Shown: positions 1 to 7,904 of the stretch, piece by piece
How positions within the stretch are numbered: the first letter of the stretch is position 1
How the letters are laid out: each line of letters begins with the position of its first letter
Origin: Alphaproteobacteria bacterium
GTDB lineage: Bacteria; Pseudomonadota; Alphaproteobacteria; Ferrovibrionales; Ferrovibrionaceae
Length of the DNA: 37,383 nucleotides
Direction: 5' to 3'
NCBI GenBank assembly: GCA_026126165.1
Contig: JAHCJR010000025.1
Location: 1 to 37,383, forward strand
Program-made: the position numbers and the translations under genes
The notes under the pieces: generated by a model
Database searches by the model: none
Seen by the model: the letters and a program-made list of their open reading frames with translations, nothing else
Told to the model about the DNA's origin: nothing

Positions 1-1164
1 CGTGATGAAGCGTTCCTCGAACTCGCGGGTCTGGAAGCCGGCGCGGACCAGGATCGCCATCTGGGACAGGCGGTGGTGCTCGCGCTGCAGCGCCTCTATC
101 TCCTCGCCCACCATCCGCGCTTCTTCCGCGCCGTCCCAGACGCCGCGCAGCGTGACCTTTTCCCCCTCGTTGAGTTCGGTCCAGAGCGTCTTGCCGAGAC
201 GGCCCTCGTTTCTTGCGATGAGCGCCGCCGCGGCGGCGAGGATATGGGGCGTCGAGCGGTAGTTCTGTTCCAGTCGCACGACCCTGGCGCCTTCGAAATC
301 GCGCTCGAAGCGCAGGATGTTGCCGACTTCCGCGCCGCGCCAGGCATAGATCGACTGATCGTCGTCGCCGACGCAGCAGATGTTGCGGTGCGCCTGCGCA
401 AGAAGCCGCAGCCAGAGATACTGCGCGATGTTCGTGTCCTGGTATTCGTCGACCAGGATATAGCGGAAGCGGCGCTGCCATTCGGCAAGCACGGCGGCAT
501 CCTTGCGGAAGATGACCAGGAGGTGCAGCAGCAGATCGCCGAAGTCACAAGCATTGAGTTCCAGCAGCCGGCGCTGGTAGAGACGATAGAGTTCGCGTCC
601 CTTGCCGTCGGCGAAGCTGCCTGCCTCGCTTGCCGGGATGTCCTCGGGCGTCAGTCCGCGGTCCTTCCAGCGATCGATCAGGGCGGCGAGCGCGCGCGGC
701 GGCCATTTCTTCTCGTCGAGATTTTCCGCCTGGATGATCTGGCGCAGCAGCCGATGCTGGTCGTCGGTGTCCAGGATGGTGAAATTGCTCTTCAGTCCGG
801 CCATTTCCGCATGCCGGCGCAGCATCCGCGCCGCCACCGAATGGAAGGTGCCGAGCCATAGTCCCTCGACCGCGCCGCCGATCAGGTGCTGAACCCGCTC
901 CCGCATCTCCCGCGCCGCCTTGTTGGTGAAGGTGACCGCAAGTATCTGCGAGGGATAGGCGAGCCGCGATTGCAGGATATGGGCAAGGCGGGCGATCAGC
1001 ACCCGTGTCTTGCCGGTGCCCGCGCCGGCCAGCACCAGGACCGGACCGTCCAGAGCTTCCACGGCCTCGCGCTGGGCCGGGTTGAGGTCGCCGAGATGGG
1101 GCGCCGCGACAGCCACGCTTTGCGTCGGCGGAGTGCTCGTGCCAAGGTCGAATGGATCGGACAT
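1..1164 (-). CDS. uvrD: UvrD/PcrA-type superfamily 1 DNA helicase, N-terminal half (partial)
   Basis: This is an ATP-dependent 3'-5' DNA helicase of the UvrD/Rep/PcrA family, which acts in nucleotide excision and mismatch repair and in clearing stalled replication. The window holds the first 388 codons; the gene continues past the left edge. Visible motifs are the Q-motif region LNPAQREAV, Walker A LAGAGTGKT, motif Ia TFTNKAAREM, the GTFHS motif, Walker B VDEYQDTN, motif III GDDDQSIYAWRGA and the LEQNYRST motif, in family order. The chosen start at 1164 reads MSDPFDLGTS. It is the only ATG in frame near the conserved N-terminus. No Shine-Dalgarno sequence precedes it, and a TATATA box ends 8 bases upstream, so the mRNA may be leaderless. 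It is divergent from the beta-propeller gene. UvrD and PcrA cannot be told apart from this half. Confidence 0.93.
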   Translation of the reverse strand, partial: MSDPFDLGTSTPPTQSVAVAAPHLGDLNPAQREAVEALDGPVLVLAGAGTGKTRVLIARLAHILQSRLAYPSQILAVTFTNKAAREMRERVQHLIGGAVEGLWLGTFHSVAARMLRRHAEMAGLKSNFTILDTDDQHRLLRQIIQAENLDEKKWPPRALAALIDRWKDRGLTPEDIPASEAGSFADGKGRELYRLYQRRLLELNACDFGDLLLHLLVIFRKDAAVLAEWQRRFRYILVDEYQDTNIAQYLWLRLLAQAHRNICCVGDDDQSIYAWRGAEVGNILRFERDFEGARVVRLEQNYRSTPHILAAAAALIARNEGRLGKTLWTELNEGEKVTLRGVWDGAEEARMVGEEIEALQREHHRLSQMAILVRAGFQTREFEERFIT

Positions 1165-1172
1165 CGAAGGGG

Positions 1173-1178
1173 TATATA
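1173..1178 (-). promoter_or_regulatory. Candidate -10 box of uvrD, close to the start codon
   Basis: On the minus strand TATATA lies 8 bases before the uvrD ATG, in otherwise GC-rich sequence. No good -35 hexamer is visible. The spacing would place the transcription start at or within two bases of the ATG. This is inference from position and base composition only. Confidence 0.35.
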
Positions 1179-1209
1179 ACGGATTCGCATTGTCGGGCGA
1201 TAGGCCGGC

Positions 1210-1237
1210 TTGCGAAGCGCCGGCGGCGCACTATAAC
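1210..1237 (+). promoter_or_regulatory. Candidate promoter of the beta-propeller gene
   Basis: TTGCGA (1210-1215) and TATAAC (1232-1237) are separated by 16 bases and match the sigma-70-type hexamers at 4 and 5 of 6 positions. The start codon follows 27 bases after the -10 element, with GGGAG between them as ribosome binding site. The ndk promoter has a closely similar pair (TTGCGG and TATAAC). Confidence 0.5.
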
Positions 1238-1264
1238 CGTGCTTTTCCTCGGGAGTTTCTTGGC

Positions 1265-2908
1265 ATGCGTTGCCCGCCTGGGATGGGAATCCTTGTTTTC
1301 CTGCTGCTCGCCTGCCTGCTTCCCGGGCAGCCGGCGCGTGGCGAGGAGACGGGCTGGCGCCTTGAGCGGGTCGCGCGCGGCGGCGACTTCCACGGCTTGC
1401 AGGGCCTCGCCTTCGATGCCGGCGACAATCTCCATGCGGGGAGCTTCGCCGGACCGCCGATCCTGCGGGTGAACGTGCGCAACGGGCGCACCAGCGAGGT
1501 TGCCGGCATCCAGCACGCCATGGCGGGCGGCATCGCGTTCGGCCCGGATGGCGCCATGTACTGGACCTCGCCGCTGCTCGGCAGTATTCGCGCCTTTCGG
1601 CCGGGCGAGCCGGTGCGGGTCGTGGCCGAAGGGTTGCCTGGTGTCAAGGCCATCGGTTTCGATCGTCGGGGCAGGCTGTTTGCCGCGCAGATCCACCTCG
1701 CCGACACCCTGCTCGAAATCGATCCGGCGGGACGCCGGCCGCCACGCAAGGTCGGCGAGGGACTGGGCGGCATGAACGGCTTCGCCCTCGCGCCCGACGG
1801 CAAGCTGGTCGGCGCAATCTGGTCCAAGGGGCAGGTGGTGGAGATCGATCCCGACAGCGCGCGCCAGCAGGTCCTAACCGACGGCCTGCGGGTGCCGAGC
1901 GCGGTGGCGTTCGATGGCGAAGGCGCGCTGTTCGTCGCCGATGGCGCCACCGGGCAGATCATCCGGGTGGAGCGGCCAGGCGGAGACAAGTCCCTGCTCG
2001 CGCGCATGGCCGCCGGCATCGATGCGCTGGCGATCGATTCCCGCAACCAGCTTTTCGCCGCCAATCCTGTCGACAATGCCATTCATCGCATCGACCGCCT
2101 GTCCGGGCGCAGCACGCGGGTGCTCCAGGGACGCCTCGGCCTGCCCGGCGGGCTGTCCATCGCCGATGCGGGCGAGGAACAGATGCTCTATGTCGCCGAC
2201 CTCTTCGCCTTGCGGGCGATCACGCTTCGCACCGGGTCGCTGGCCGATATCGCGCGCACGCCCGCCGATCCGCTGCGCTTCCCGACCAACGTCAATGTCT
2301 CGAGTGCCGGAACGCGATACGCGTATCTGAGTAGCTGGTATAGCGGGACGGTGCAGCGGATCGACCGCCGCAGCGGCCGCGCACCGGTGCTGTTCGAGGG
2401 CTTCAACGCCCCGATGCACGCCATCGACCTGCCGGGCAACGCCATGCTGGTGGCGGAATACGGCGAGGGGCGGCTGGTGAAGGTCCTCGGTCGCGATGGT
2501 GCGGAACGGCAGGTGCTCGCGGAAGGGCTGGGTGGCCCGGTCGCCATGGCCCGCATCGGCTGGGAGGCGGTCTATGTCAGCGAGGAGCTGACCGGCACGA
2601 TCAGCCGCGTGTCGCTCGAGACCGGCGAGCGGCGGATCGTGGCGCGCGATCTGAGCCAGCCGGAAGGCATTGCTCTACTTCCGTCCGGCCGCCTGGTGGT
2701 CGCCGAGGTTGGCAGGCAGCGCCTGATCGAAATCGACCCTGCCGACGGGCGTATCGAGGTCATACTTGGCAATCTGCCGATCGGGCTGACGGCCCCAGCC
2801 AGCCTGCCGGCAAGCTTCGTGCTGACCGGGGTTGCGGTCAGCAAGGCAGGCGACGTCTATTTCAGTTCGGATGTCGAGAACGCGATCTACCGGGTCAGCC
2901 GCCGCTGA
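1265..2908 (+). CDS. Secreted SMP-30/NHL-type beta-propeller protein
   Basis: This predicted exported protein has 547 residues. Residues 1-26 form a signal peptide: a short n-region, hydrophobic GILVFLLLACLL, and a likely cut after PARG. The rest is built from repeats of about 40 residues with the pattern G-hydrophobic-A-F/I-D-x-x-G-x-L-F/Y-V-A-D and I-x-R/E-I-D, typical of SMP-30/gluconolactonase and NHL propellers (for example VPSAVAFDGEGALFVAD and PEGIALLPSGRLVVAE). The length suits about twelve such repeats, perhaps two six-bladed propellers, which is inference. The ATG at 1265 was chosen because GGGAG lies upstream and the signal peptide starts there; the frame is open further upstream but overlaps the promoter. 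The substrate is unknown. The gene ends 14 bases inside the convergent pentapeptide gene. Confidence 0.8.
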   Translation: MRCPPGMGILVFLLLACLLPGQPARGEETGWRLERVARGGDFHGLQGLAFDAGDNLHAGSFAGPPILRVNVRNGRTSEVAGIQHAMAGGIAFGPDGAMYWTSPLLGSIRAFRPGEPVRVVAEGLPGVKAIGFDRRGRLFAAQIHLADTLLEIDPAGRRPPRKVGEGLGGMNGFALAPDGKLVGAIWSKGQVVEIDPDSARQQVLTDGLRVPSAVAFDGEGALFVADGATGQIIRVERPGGDKSLLARMAAGIDALAIDSRNQLFAANPVDNAIHRIDRLSGRSTRVLQGRLGLPGGLSIADAGEEQMLYVADLFALRAITLRTGSLADIARTPADPLRFPTNVNVSSAGTRYAYLSSWYSGTVQRIDRRSGRAPVLFEGFNAPMHAIDLPGNAMLVAEYGEGRLVKVLGRDGAERQVLAEGLGGPVAMARIGWEAVYVSEELTGTISRVSLETGERRIVARDLSQPEGIALLPSGRLVVAEVGRQRLIEIDPADGRIEVILGNLPIGLTAPASLPASFVLTGVAVSKAGDVYFSSDVENAIYRVSRR

Positions 2909-3422
2909 TCGCCTCGCTCGGCGCCGGATGGCACTGGCCGACGGAATTGTCGGCGCAGCGCGTCTTGCCATCGACCCAGAGCGCGCCCGAGAGGTCGGCA
3001 TGCAGCAGATCGGCGCCGTCCATGTTGGCGGCGGTGAAGTCCGCGTCGCGCAGATTGGCGCGGAAGAAACGGCTGCGCCGCAGGTCGGCGCCCCGGAAAC
3101 TGGCGCCTTCGAGGCTGGCGCGGCTGAAGTCCGCCTCGAACAGCCGCGCATCGGTGAAATCGGCGCCCTTGAGCGAAGTGGCGATGAACTTCGTCCGTCT
3201 GGCGTCGGCGCCAGGGAGCTTCGTCTTGTCCATGCGGCTGTTGTTGAGGGTTGCCTGTTGCAGCACCGCGCCGGTCAGGTCCACGCCGAGCAGGTCGCGG
3301 TTGGGCGAAAAGCAGCGGGACCAGTCGACGCCGGGCGCCGGCGGATCGGCGCAGGCCGCCTCGGCCGCGCCGGAAATCCCGGAAGCCAGCACGAGGGCGA
3401 GCAGGAATGGTGCGGAGCGCAA
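2895..3422 (-). CDS. Secreted pentapeptide-repeat protein
   Basis: The product has 175 residues. It has a signal peptide (APFLLALVLASG, probable cut after GAAEA), a short Cys-containing region with CADPPAPGVDWSRCFSP, and then about 80 residues of pentapeptide repeats of the A(D/N)LxX type such as LKGADF, LRGADLRRS, ANLRDADF and ANMDGADLLHADL. Such repeats fold as a right-handed quadrilateral beta-helix. Function cannot be read from them. The tail has the pair C..DNSVGQC, which could form a disulfide in the periplasm. No ATG fits. TTG at 3422 is preceded by GGAG at good spacing and lies two bases after the TGA of the thioesterase gene, so the two are probably co-transcribed and translationally coupled. 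CTG at 3428 is an alternative start. Confidence 0.78.
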   Translation of the reverse strand: MRSAPFLLALVLASGISGAAEAACADPPAPGVDWSRCFSPNRDLLGVDLTGAVLQQATLNNSRMDKTKLPGADARRTKFIATSLKGADFTDARLFEADFSRASLEGASFRGADLRRSRFFRANLRDADFTAANMDGADLLHADLSGALWVDGKTRCADNSVGQCHPAPSEAISGG

Positions 3423-3424
3423 GT

Positions 3425-3931
3425 TCAGCGCTCCGGCTTGCGCCTGATGCCGATCACGCGTCCGGCTTCCGGCGGGCGAGGCAGGGTGCGGTGAAACTCG
3501 AAAATCCTGGCCAGCATCTCCCGCGAGGAAAGGGGCATCGGCGCCGCGCGCCGCTGCTCCAGTCCGACATGCAGCATGATCTGCTCGGAGGTCGCCGCCA
3601 GGTAGCCCTTCTCGGCATGGAACATGCGCATGAAGAAATGCACGCGCTTCTCGTCGAAATCGAGCATCTGCAACGTGATGCGCAGCGGGTCGTTGACCAT
3701 CACTTCCTGCTGGTAGGTGACGTGCGTCTCGAGGACGAACACCGACTCGTTGCGTTCCTTGATGGAACTCCAGCCGATGCCCACATGGTCGCAGAAACGG
3801 TCGAGCGCCTGGTCGAAGGCCAGCACGTAATAGGCCACGTTCATGTGCCCGTTGCTGTCGATCCATTCCGGCAGGACCCGGGAGCGTGCGAGTTCCTCGT
3901 GCGGCAGGAAATTCTGGGTCATTTCGTTCAT
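3425..3931 (-). CDS. Hotdog-fold acyl-CoA thioesterase (4HBT family)
   Basis: This is a predicted cytoplasmic thioesterase of 168 residues that hydrolyses an acyl-CoA. The segment EWIDSNGHMNVAYYVLAFD is the hallmark of the FadM/4-hydroxybenzoyl-CoA-like hotdog group, where the Asp, Asn and His of DSNGHMN line the active site. Later strands (VTYQQEVMVNDPLRI, FDEKRVHFFMRMFH) follow the family order. The closest general type I recall is the betainyl-CoA thioesterase group, but the substrate cannot be fixed from sequence. The start is uncertain. ATG 3931 has GAAGG only two bases upstream, ATG 3922 has GAAGG at a better distance, and a GTG at 3970 would lengthen the protein by 13 residues. A TATATT box ends nine bases before 3931. 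The pentapeptide gene follows it directly. Confidence 0.83.
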   Translation of the reverse strand: MNEMTQNFLPHEELARSRVLPEWIDSNGHMNVAYYVLAFDQALDRFCDHVGIGWSSIKERNESVFVLETHVTYQQEVMVNDPLRITLQMLDFDEKRVHFFMRMFHAEKGYLAATSEQIMLHVGLEQRRAAPMPLSSREMLARIFEFHRTLPRPPEAGRVIGIRRKPER

Positions 3932-3940
3932 GGCCTTCGG

Positions 3941-3946
3941 AATATA
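3941..3946 (-). promoter_or_regulatory. Candidate -10 box of the thioesterase gene
   Basis: On the minus strand the element reads CTATATT. It matches the -10 consensus at 5 of 6 positions and ends nine bases before ATG 3931. If used, transcription begins almost at the start codon, or 10-12 bases before the alternative ATG at 3922. No clear -35 is seen. Confidence 0.4.
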
Positions 3947-4038
3947 GTGAGCGCTGGCCGCCTTCGCCACCCCGGCGGTTGGTCAATGGCCTGGAAATGG
4001 TCTAGATTGGCCGAAATACGCAACTACAGGGACGCCAC

Positions 4039-5442
4039 ATGCAGGCCCATGCCCTTTCGAAGGTCGCGCCGGATCGCGTTGCGGCGGCCTTCGCCGAGCT
4101 GAAAGCCCTTCTGGGCCCGCGCGCGACTACCGCCCAGGCGGTGCGGGACCATCACGCCAAGGATGAATCCTGGCACGTGCCGGTCGCGCCGGACGCGGTC
4201 GTCTTTCCGCACAGCACCGAGGAGGTGGCGGAGGTGGTCCGTATCTGTGCCCGCCACGAGGTCCCGATGGTCCCGTTCGGCACGGGAACCTCGCTCGAAG
4301 GGCACGTCATTCCGGTGCGGGGCGGTGTCACCATCGACATGACGCAGATGAACCAGGTGGTTCGGGTCTCGGCCGAGGATCTCGACGTCACCGTGCAGCC
4401 CGGCGTGACGCGCAAGCAGCTCAACGAACATCTGCGCGCCACCGGCCTGTTCTTCCCGATCGACCCCGGCGCCGATGCCTCGATCGGGGGCATGACTGCC
4501 ACGCGCGCCTCCGGCACCAATGCCGTCCGCTACGGCACGATGCGCGAGAACGTGCTCGCCCTCACGGCGGTGATGCCGGACGGGCGAGTGATCCGCACCG
4601 CGCGCCGCGCGCGCAAGTCGGCCGCCGGTTACGATCTCACCCGGCTTCTGGTCGGCTCCGAGGGCACGCTCGGCGTCATTACGGAAATCACGCTGCGCCT
4701 TTACGGCATTCCCGAGGCGATATCCTCCGCGGTCTGTTCGTTCGAGACCATCGCCGGCGCGGTGGACACGGTGATCGCGACCATCCAGTCCGGCATTCCC
4801 GTCGCCCGGATCGAACTTCTCGACGACCGGCAGATGGAGGCAATCAACAAGTATTCAGGCTTCGACTATCCAGTCCGCTCGACCCTGTTCCTCGAGTTTC
4901 ACGGCACGCCGGCCAGCGTGCGCGAGCAGGCCGAGCAGGTGCAGGCGATCTCGGCCGAGAATGGCGGCGGCGGCTTCAGTTGGACGACGAAACCGGAGGA
5001 GCGGACCAGGCTCTGGCAGGCGCGGCACGATGCGGCCTATGCGGCCAAGGCGATGCGTCCGGGCAAGAGCCTCTGGGCGACCGATGTCTGCGTGCCGATC
5101 TCGCGGCTGGCCGAATGCATCACGGAGACCAAGCGCGATCTCGACGAGAGCCAGCTCTATTCCGCCATCGTCGGCCATGTCGGGGATGGCAATTTCCATA
5201 TCGCTTTCGTGCTCGATCGCGACGATCCGGCGGAGATGGCCGAGGCGGAGCGCCTGAACGAGCGGCTGGTCATGCGCGCCCTCGCCATGGAAGGCACCTG
5301 CACCGGCGAGCACGGCGTCGGACTGGGCAAGATGAATTTCCTGCTGGCCGAGCATGGCGAAGCGATCGCCGTCATGCGGCAGATCAAGCAGGCGATCGAT
5401 CCGCTCGACCTGATGAACCCGGGCAAGATCTTCTCGCTCTGA
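4039..5442 (+). CDS. FAD-linked D-lactate dehydrogenase (LDHD/GlcD family)
   Basis: This 467-residue FAD enzyme oxidises a D-2-hydroxy acid, probably D-lactate, to the keto acid and passes electrons to the respiratory chain. The N-terminal half is a PCMH-type FAD-binding domain with PFGTGTSLEGH at residues 79-89, IDPGADASIGGMTATRASGTNAVRYGT and LVGSEGTLGVITEITLRL. The C-terminal half is the FAD-oxidase C domain with VGHVGDGNFH (metal and substrate ligands) and CTGEHGVGLGK, ending in the typical DLMNPGKIF. LEGH-type spacing is closer to D-lactate dehydrogenase (cytochrome) than to glycolate oxidase GlcD, and no glcE or glcF lies nearby. AGGGACG precedes the ATG. It is divergent from the thioesterase gene and convergent with the SDR gene. 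Glycolate or D-2-hydroxyglutarate remain possible substrates. Confidence 0.86.
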   Translation: MQAHALSKVAPDRVAAAFAELKALLGPRATTAQAVRDHHAKDESWHVPVAPDAVVFPHSTEEVAEVVRICARHEVPMVPFGTGTSLEGHVIPVRGGVTIDMTQMNQVVRVSAEDLDVTVQPGVTRKQLNEHLRATGLFFPIDPGADASIGGMTATRASGTNAVRYGTMRENVLALTAVMPDGRVIRTARRARKSAAGYDLTRLLVGSEGTLGVITEITLRLYGIPEAISSAVCSFETIAGAVDTVIATIQSGIPVARIELLDDRQMEAINKYSGFDYPVRSTLFLEFHGTPASVREQAEQVQAISAENGGGGFSWTTKPEERTRLWQARHDAAYAAKAMRPGKSLWATDVCVPISRLAECITETKRDLDESQLYSAIVGHVGDGNFHIAFVLDRDDPAEMAEAERLNERLVMRALAMEGTCTGEHGVGLGKMNFLLAEHGEAIAVMRQIKQAIDPLDLMNPGKIFSL

Positions 5443-5459
5443 GCCTCGCGCGGCGGGCG

Positions 5460-6218
5460 TCATTTCTCCGGCAGTCTCGTCATCAGCCGGTCGACCAGCC
5501 GGTCGGGCAGCATGGTGACGAGACGGATCAGCGCATACATCGGCCAGGGGAAGGCGATGCGGCCGCGATTGCGCGCGAGCCCGCGCATGATGATCGAGGC
5601 GGCGTTCGGCGCATCCATGATGAAGGGCATGGGGAAGCGGTTGCGCGCCGTCATGCGGCTGCGGACGTAGCCCGGACAGATCACGCTGACGCCGATCCCC
5701 TGGCGCGCCAGCCGCCCGCGCAACGCCTCGCCATAGGCCCGCACCGCATTCTTGCTGGCGGAATAGGCGATGGCGCCGGGCAAGCCGCGAAAACCGGCTA
5801 TGGAACTGACGATGGCAAGCTGGCCGCGGCGGCGCGGCAGCATCAGTTCGATGGCGGGGTGGAGGGTGTTGAACACGCCGGTCACGTTGACCGCGAAAGT
5901 CTCGCGCGTCAGCGCGTCCAGCTCGCCAAGGTCCTTGAGCGTGCGCGACACGCCGGCATTGGCGATTACCAGATCGAGCGGCGCGCGCGCTTCGGCCTGC
6001 CGGAGGAAAGCCGCCATCGCCGCCTCTTCCTCGGCCGCGACCGCTTCGGCCAGCACCGCCGCGCCACGGGCGCGGCAGGCATCGGCGACCTTGGCCAGCC
6101 GTCCGGCATCGCGTCCCGTCAGCGCCAGCGTTCGGCCGGGGCCCGCATAGCCCATGGCGAGCGCCTCGCCGATGCCGCTCGATGCGCCGGTGATCAGGAT
6201 GGATCGTGGATCCCGCAT
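5460..6218 (-). CDS. Short-chain dehydrogenase/reductase (classical SDR)
   Basis: This is an NAD(P)-dependent oxidoreductase of 252 residues with a Rossmann fold. The cofactor motif TGASSGIG sits at residues 10-17, NAG follows at mid-protein, the catalytic Ser is in IVSSIAGF and the catalytic pair is in YSASK (YxxxK), with the usual PGYVRS motif after it. All catalytic residues are present. The C-terminal extension (about 45 residues, PFIMDAPNAASIIMRGLARNR...FPWPMYALIRLVTMLP) is basic and hydrophobic and resembles the DltE/YqjQ-like SDRs that sit near membranes. The substrate is unknown. The ATG at 6218 is preceded by AGGGA. The gene is convergent with the lactate dehydrogenase gene (17-base gap) and divergent from yicC. 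Confidence 0.85.
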   Translation of the reverse strand: MRDPRSILITGASSGIGEALAMGYAGPGRTLALTGRDAGRLAKVADACRARGAAVLAEAVAAEEEAAMAAFLRQAEARAPLDLVIANAGVSRTLKDLGELDALTRETFAVNVTGVFNTLHPAIELMLPRRRGQLAIVSSIAGFRGLPGAIAYSASKNAVRAYGEALRGRLARQGIGVSVICPGYVRSRMTARNRFPMPFIMDAPNAASIIMRGLARNRGRIAFPWPMYALIRLVTMLPDRLVDRLMTRLPEK

Positions 6219-6259
6219 CGTCAGTCCCTGTTGCGCAGTCCGCGGCGCTGCCGTCGGGG

Positions 6260-6288
6260 TTGTTGCCGGTGACGGCCGATAATATAGT
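6260..6288 (+). promoter_or_regulatory. Candidate promoter of yicC-gmk
   Basis: TTGTTG (6260-6265) and TATAGT (6283-6288), 17 bases apart, lie in the SDR-yicC divergent gap. The -10 matches 5 of 6 consensus positions and the -35 matches 3. The yicC ATG follows 57 bases after the -10. Confidence 0.35.
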
Positions 6289-6344
6289 GGGCGCCTGTCC
6301 CGATCGCCACCAGATGTCGTTGTTCGCGCGGCCCAGGAAGCAGG

Positions 6345-7241
6345 ATGAGCTTGCAAAGCATGACCGGATTTGCCCGCGCCGAGGGCGCCGACCCGTCCTA
6401 TGCCTGGGTCTGGGAGGTCAAGAGCGTGAACGGTCGCGGGCTGGATATCCGCTTCCGCCTGCCGCCGGGCATGGATGGGCTCGAACCCGGCGCGCGGCGG
6501 CTGGTGAGCGAGCAATTCCGGCGCGGCAATGTTGCGATCAGCCTGAGCCTCGCGCAGACGCGGCCCGTGACCGGCTTTCGCGTCAATCGCGACCTGCTGC
6601 GCCAGCTCGCCGCCATCGTGCGCGAGGTGGAAGGCGAGATCGATGCGGCGGCGCCGAGCATCGACGGCCTGCTCGCCCTGAAGGGCGTGATCGAGGCGGT
6701 CGAACCGGAGGAGACGGCCGAAGCGCGCGAGCAGCGCGAGACAGCCATCCTGGCCACGCTCAGATCGGCGCTCGACAAGCTGAGCCTCGCGCGTGCCGAG
6801 GAGGGAGAACGGCTCGCCACCATTCTCGAGCAGCTTCTGGACGAGACAGAGCGGTTGACCGGCGAGGCCGCGGCGCAGGCGGCCATGCGCCCGGACGCGA
6901 TCCGGGCCCGCTTCGTCGAGCAGGTCCAGGCACTTCTCGGCCAGGTGCCGGCGCTGCCCGAGGAGCGGCTTGCACAGGAGGTTGCCATCCTGATCGCCAA
7001 GGGCGACGTGCGCGAGGAGCTCGACCGGCTGACCGCGCATATCGGCGCGGCGCGGCGCATCGTCGCCTCGGGCGGCGACGGGGCCGGTGCCGGCCGGCAG
7101 CTTGATTTCCTGACGCAGGAATTCAACCGAGAGGCCAACACGCTCTGCTCCAAGTCCGGCGACCGGGAGCTGACCCGCATCGGCCTCGCCATCAAGCTCG
7201 CGGTCGACCGGCTGCGCGAGCAGGTGCAGAACATCGAATAG
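6345..7241 (+). CDS. yicC: YicC family endoribonuclease-like protein
   Basis: The product is 298 residues, the normal length for the YicC/YloC family. E. coli YicC is reported to be an endoribonuclease and adaptor affecting small RNA turnover. The N-terminus SMTGFARAEG followed by WEVKSVNGRGLDIRFRLPPG is the family signature. The C-terminal DUF1732 region ends in DFLTQEFNREANTLCSKSGD, which carries the conserved acidic and Glu/Asn residues. The middle is a charged helical stretch, probably coiled coil. AGGAAGCAGG lies directly before the ATG. The gene is 18 bases from gmk, the same pairing found in many bacteria, so the two are likely one transcript. Confidence 0.93.
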   Translation: MSLQSMTGFARAEGADPSYAWVWEVKSVNGRGLDIRFRLPPGMDGLEPGARRLVSEQFRRGNVAISLSLAQTRPVTGFRVNRDLLRQLAAIVREVEGEIDAAAPSIDGLLALKGVIEAVEPEETAEAREQRETAILATLRSALDKLSLARAEEGERLATILEQLLDETERLTGEAAAQAAMRPDAIRARFVEQVQALLGQVPALPEERLAQEVAILIAKGDVREELDRLTAHIGAARRIVASGGDGAGAGRQLDFLTQEFNREANTLCSKSGDRELTRIGLAIKLAVDRLREQVQNIE

Positions 7242-7259
7242 CGGGGAGGCCGGCAGGGG

Positions 7260-7898
7260 ATGCAGCAGAAGACCATCGCGCGGCGCGGGCTGATGCTCGT
7301 GCTTTCCTCGCCCTCCGGCGCGGGCAAGACGACGATTTCGCGCCGCCTGCTGGAGACGGATGACAATCTGGTGATGTCGGTATCGGTCACCACGCGGCCG
7401 CCGCGTCCGGGCGAGCAGAACGGCATCGACTATGGTTTCATTGACAAGCTCGAATTCAACCTGATGATCAATAAGGGCGAGCTGCTCGAGCATGCCAAGG
7501 TGTTCGATCACTATTACGGGACGCCAGCCGGGCCGGTCCTCGATCATCTGGATGCGGGCCGCGACGTGCTGTTCGACATCGACTGGCAGGGGACCCAGCA
7601 GCTCGCCCAGACCGCGCGCGACGATCTGGTTTCCGTCTTCATCCTGCCGCCTTCGACCGCCGAGCTGGAACGCCGTCTCAAGCGGCGCGCGCAGGATTCC
7701 GACGAAGTGGTGGCGCGCCGCATGTCGAAGGCGGCGGACGAGATCAGCCACTGGGCAGAGTACGATTATATCGTGCTCAATTCCGACATCGAGGAATGCC
7801 TGGAGAATGTCTATGCCATCCTGCGGGCGGAACGGTTGCGGCGCCAGCGCCAGACCGGCCTGCTCGATTTCGTCAAGGCACTCCGCGAAGGGCAGTAG
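7260..7898 (+). CDS. gmk: Guanylate kinase
   Basis: This cytoplasmic enzyme converts GMP and ATP to GDP and ADP, feeding GTP and (p)ppGpp metabolism. It has 212 residues. The P-loop SPSGAGKTT spans residues 17-25. The GMP-binding segment follows with SVTTRPPRPGEQNGIDYGF and the HAKVFDHYYGTP motif, then DIDWQGTQQL as the Walker B-like strand. The lid region has ERRLKRRAQDSDEVVARRM with the conserved arginines. AGGGG precedes the ATG at short spacing. It lies downstream of yicC and ends six bases from the convergent rsmA gene, with no room for a classical terminator. Confidence 0.97.
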   Translation: MQQKTIARRGLMLVLSSPSGAGKTTISRRLLETDDNLVMSVSVTTRPPRPGEQNGIDYGFIDKLEFNLMINKGELLEHAKVFDHYYGTPAGPVLDHLDAGRDVLFDIDWQGTQQLAQTARDDLVSVFILPPSTAELERRLKRRAQDSDEVVARRMSKAADEISHWAEYDYIVLNSDIEECLENVYAILRAERLRRQRQTGLLDFVKALREGQ

Positions 7899-7904
7899 CG
7901 CGGA

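Noticed and set aside
545-1696. A 383-codon minus-strand frame across the start of uvrD.
   Set aside because: It is out of frame with the helicase motifs; the true frame carries Walker A and B and runs off the left edge.
5460-7751. A 763-codon open frame on the minus strand spanning the SDR gene and the whole yicC-gmk region.
   Set aside because: Only the last third has SDR motifs; the upstream part is the antisense of yicC and gmk, which have full family motifs. The SDR starts at 6218.
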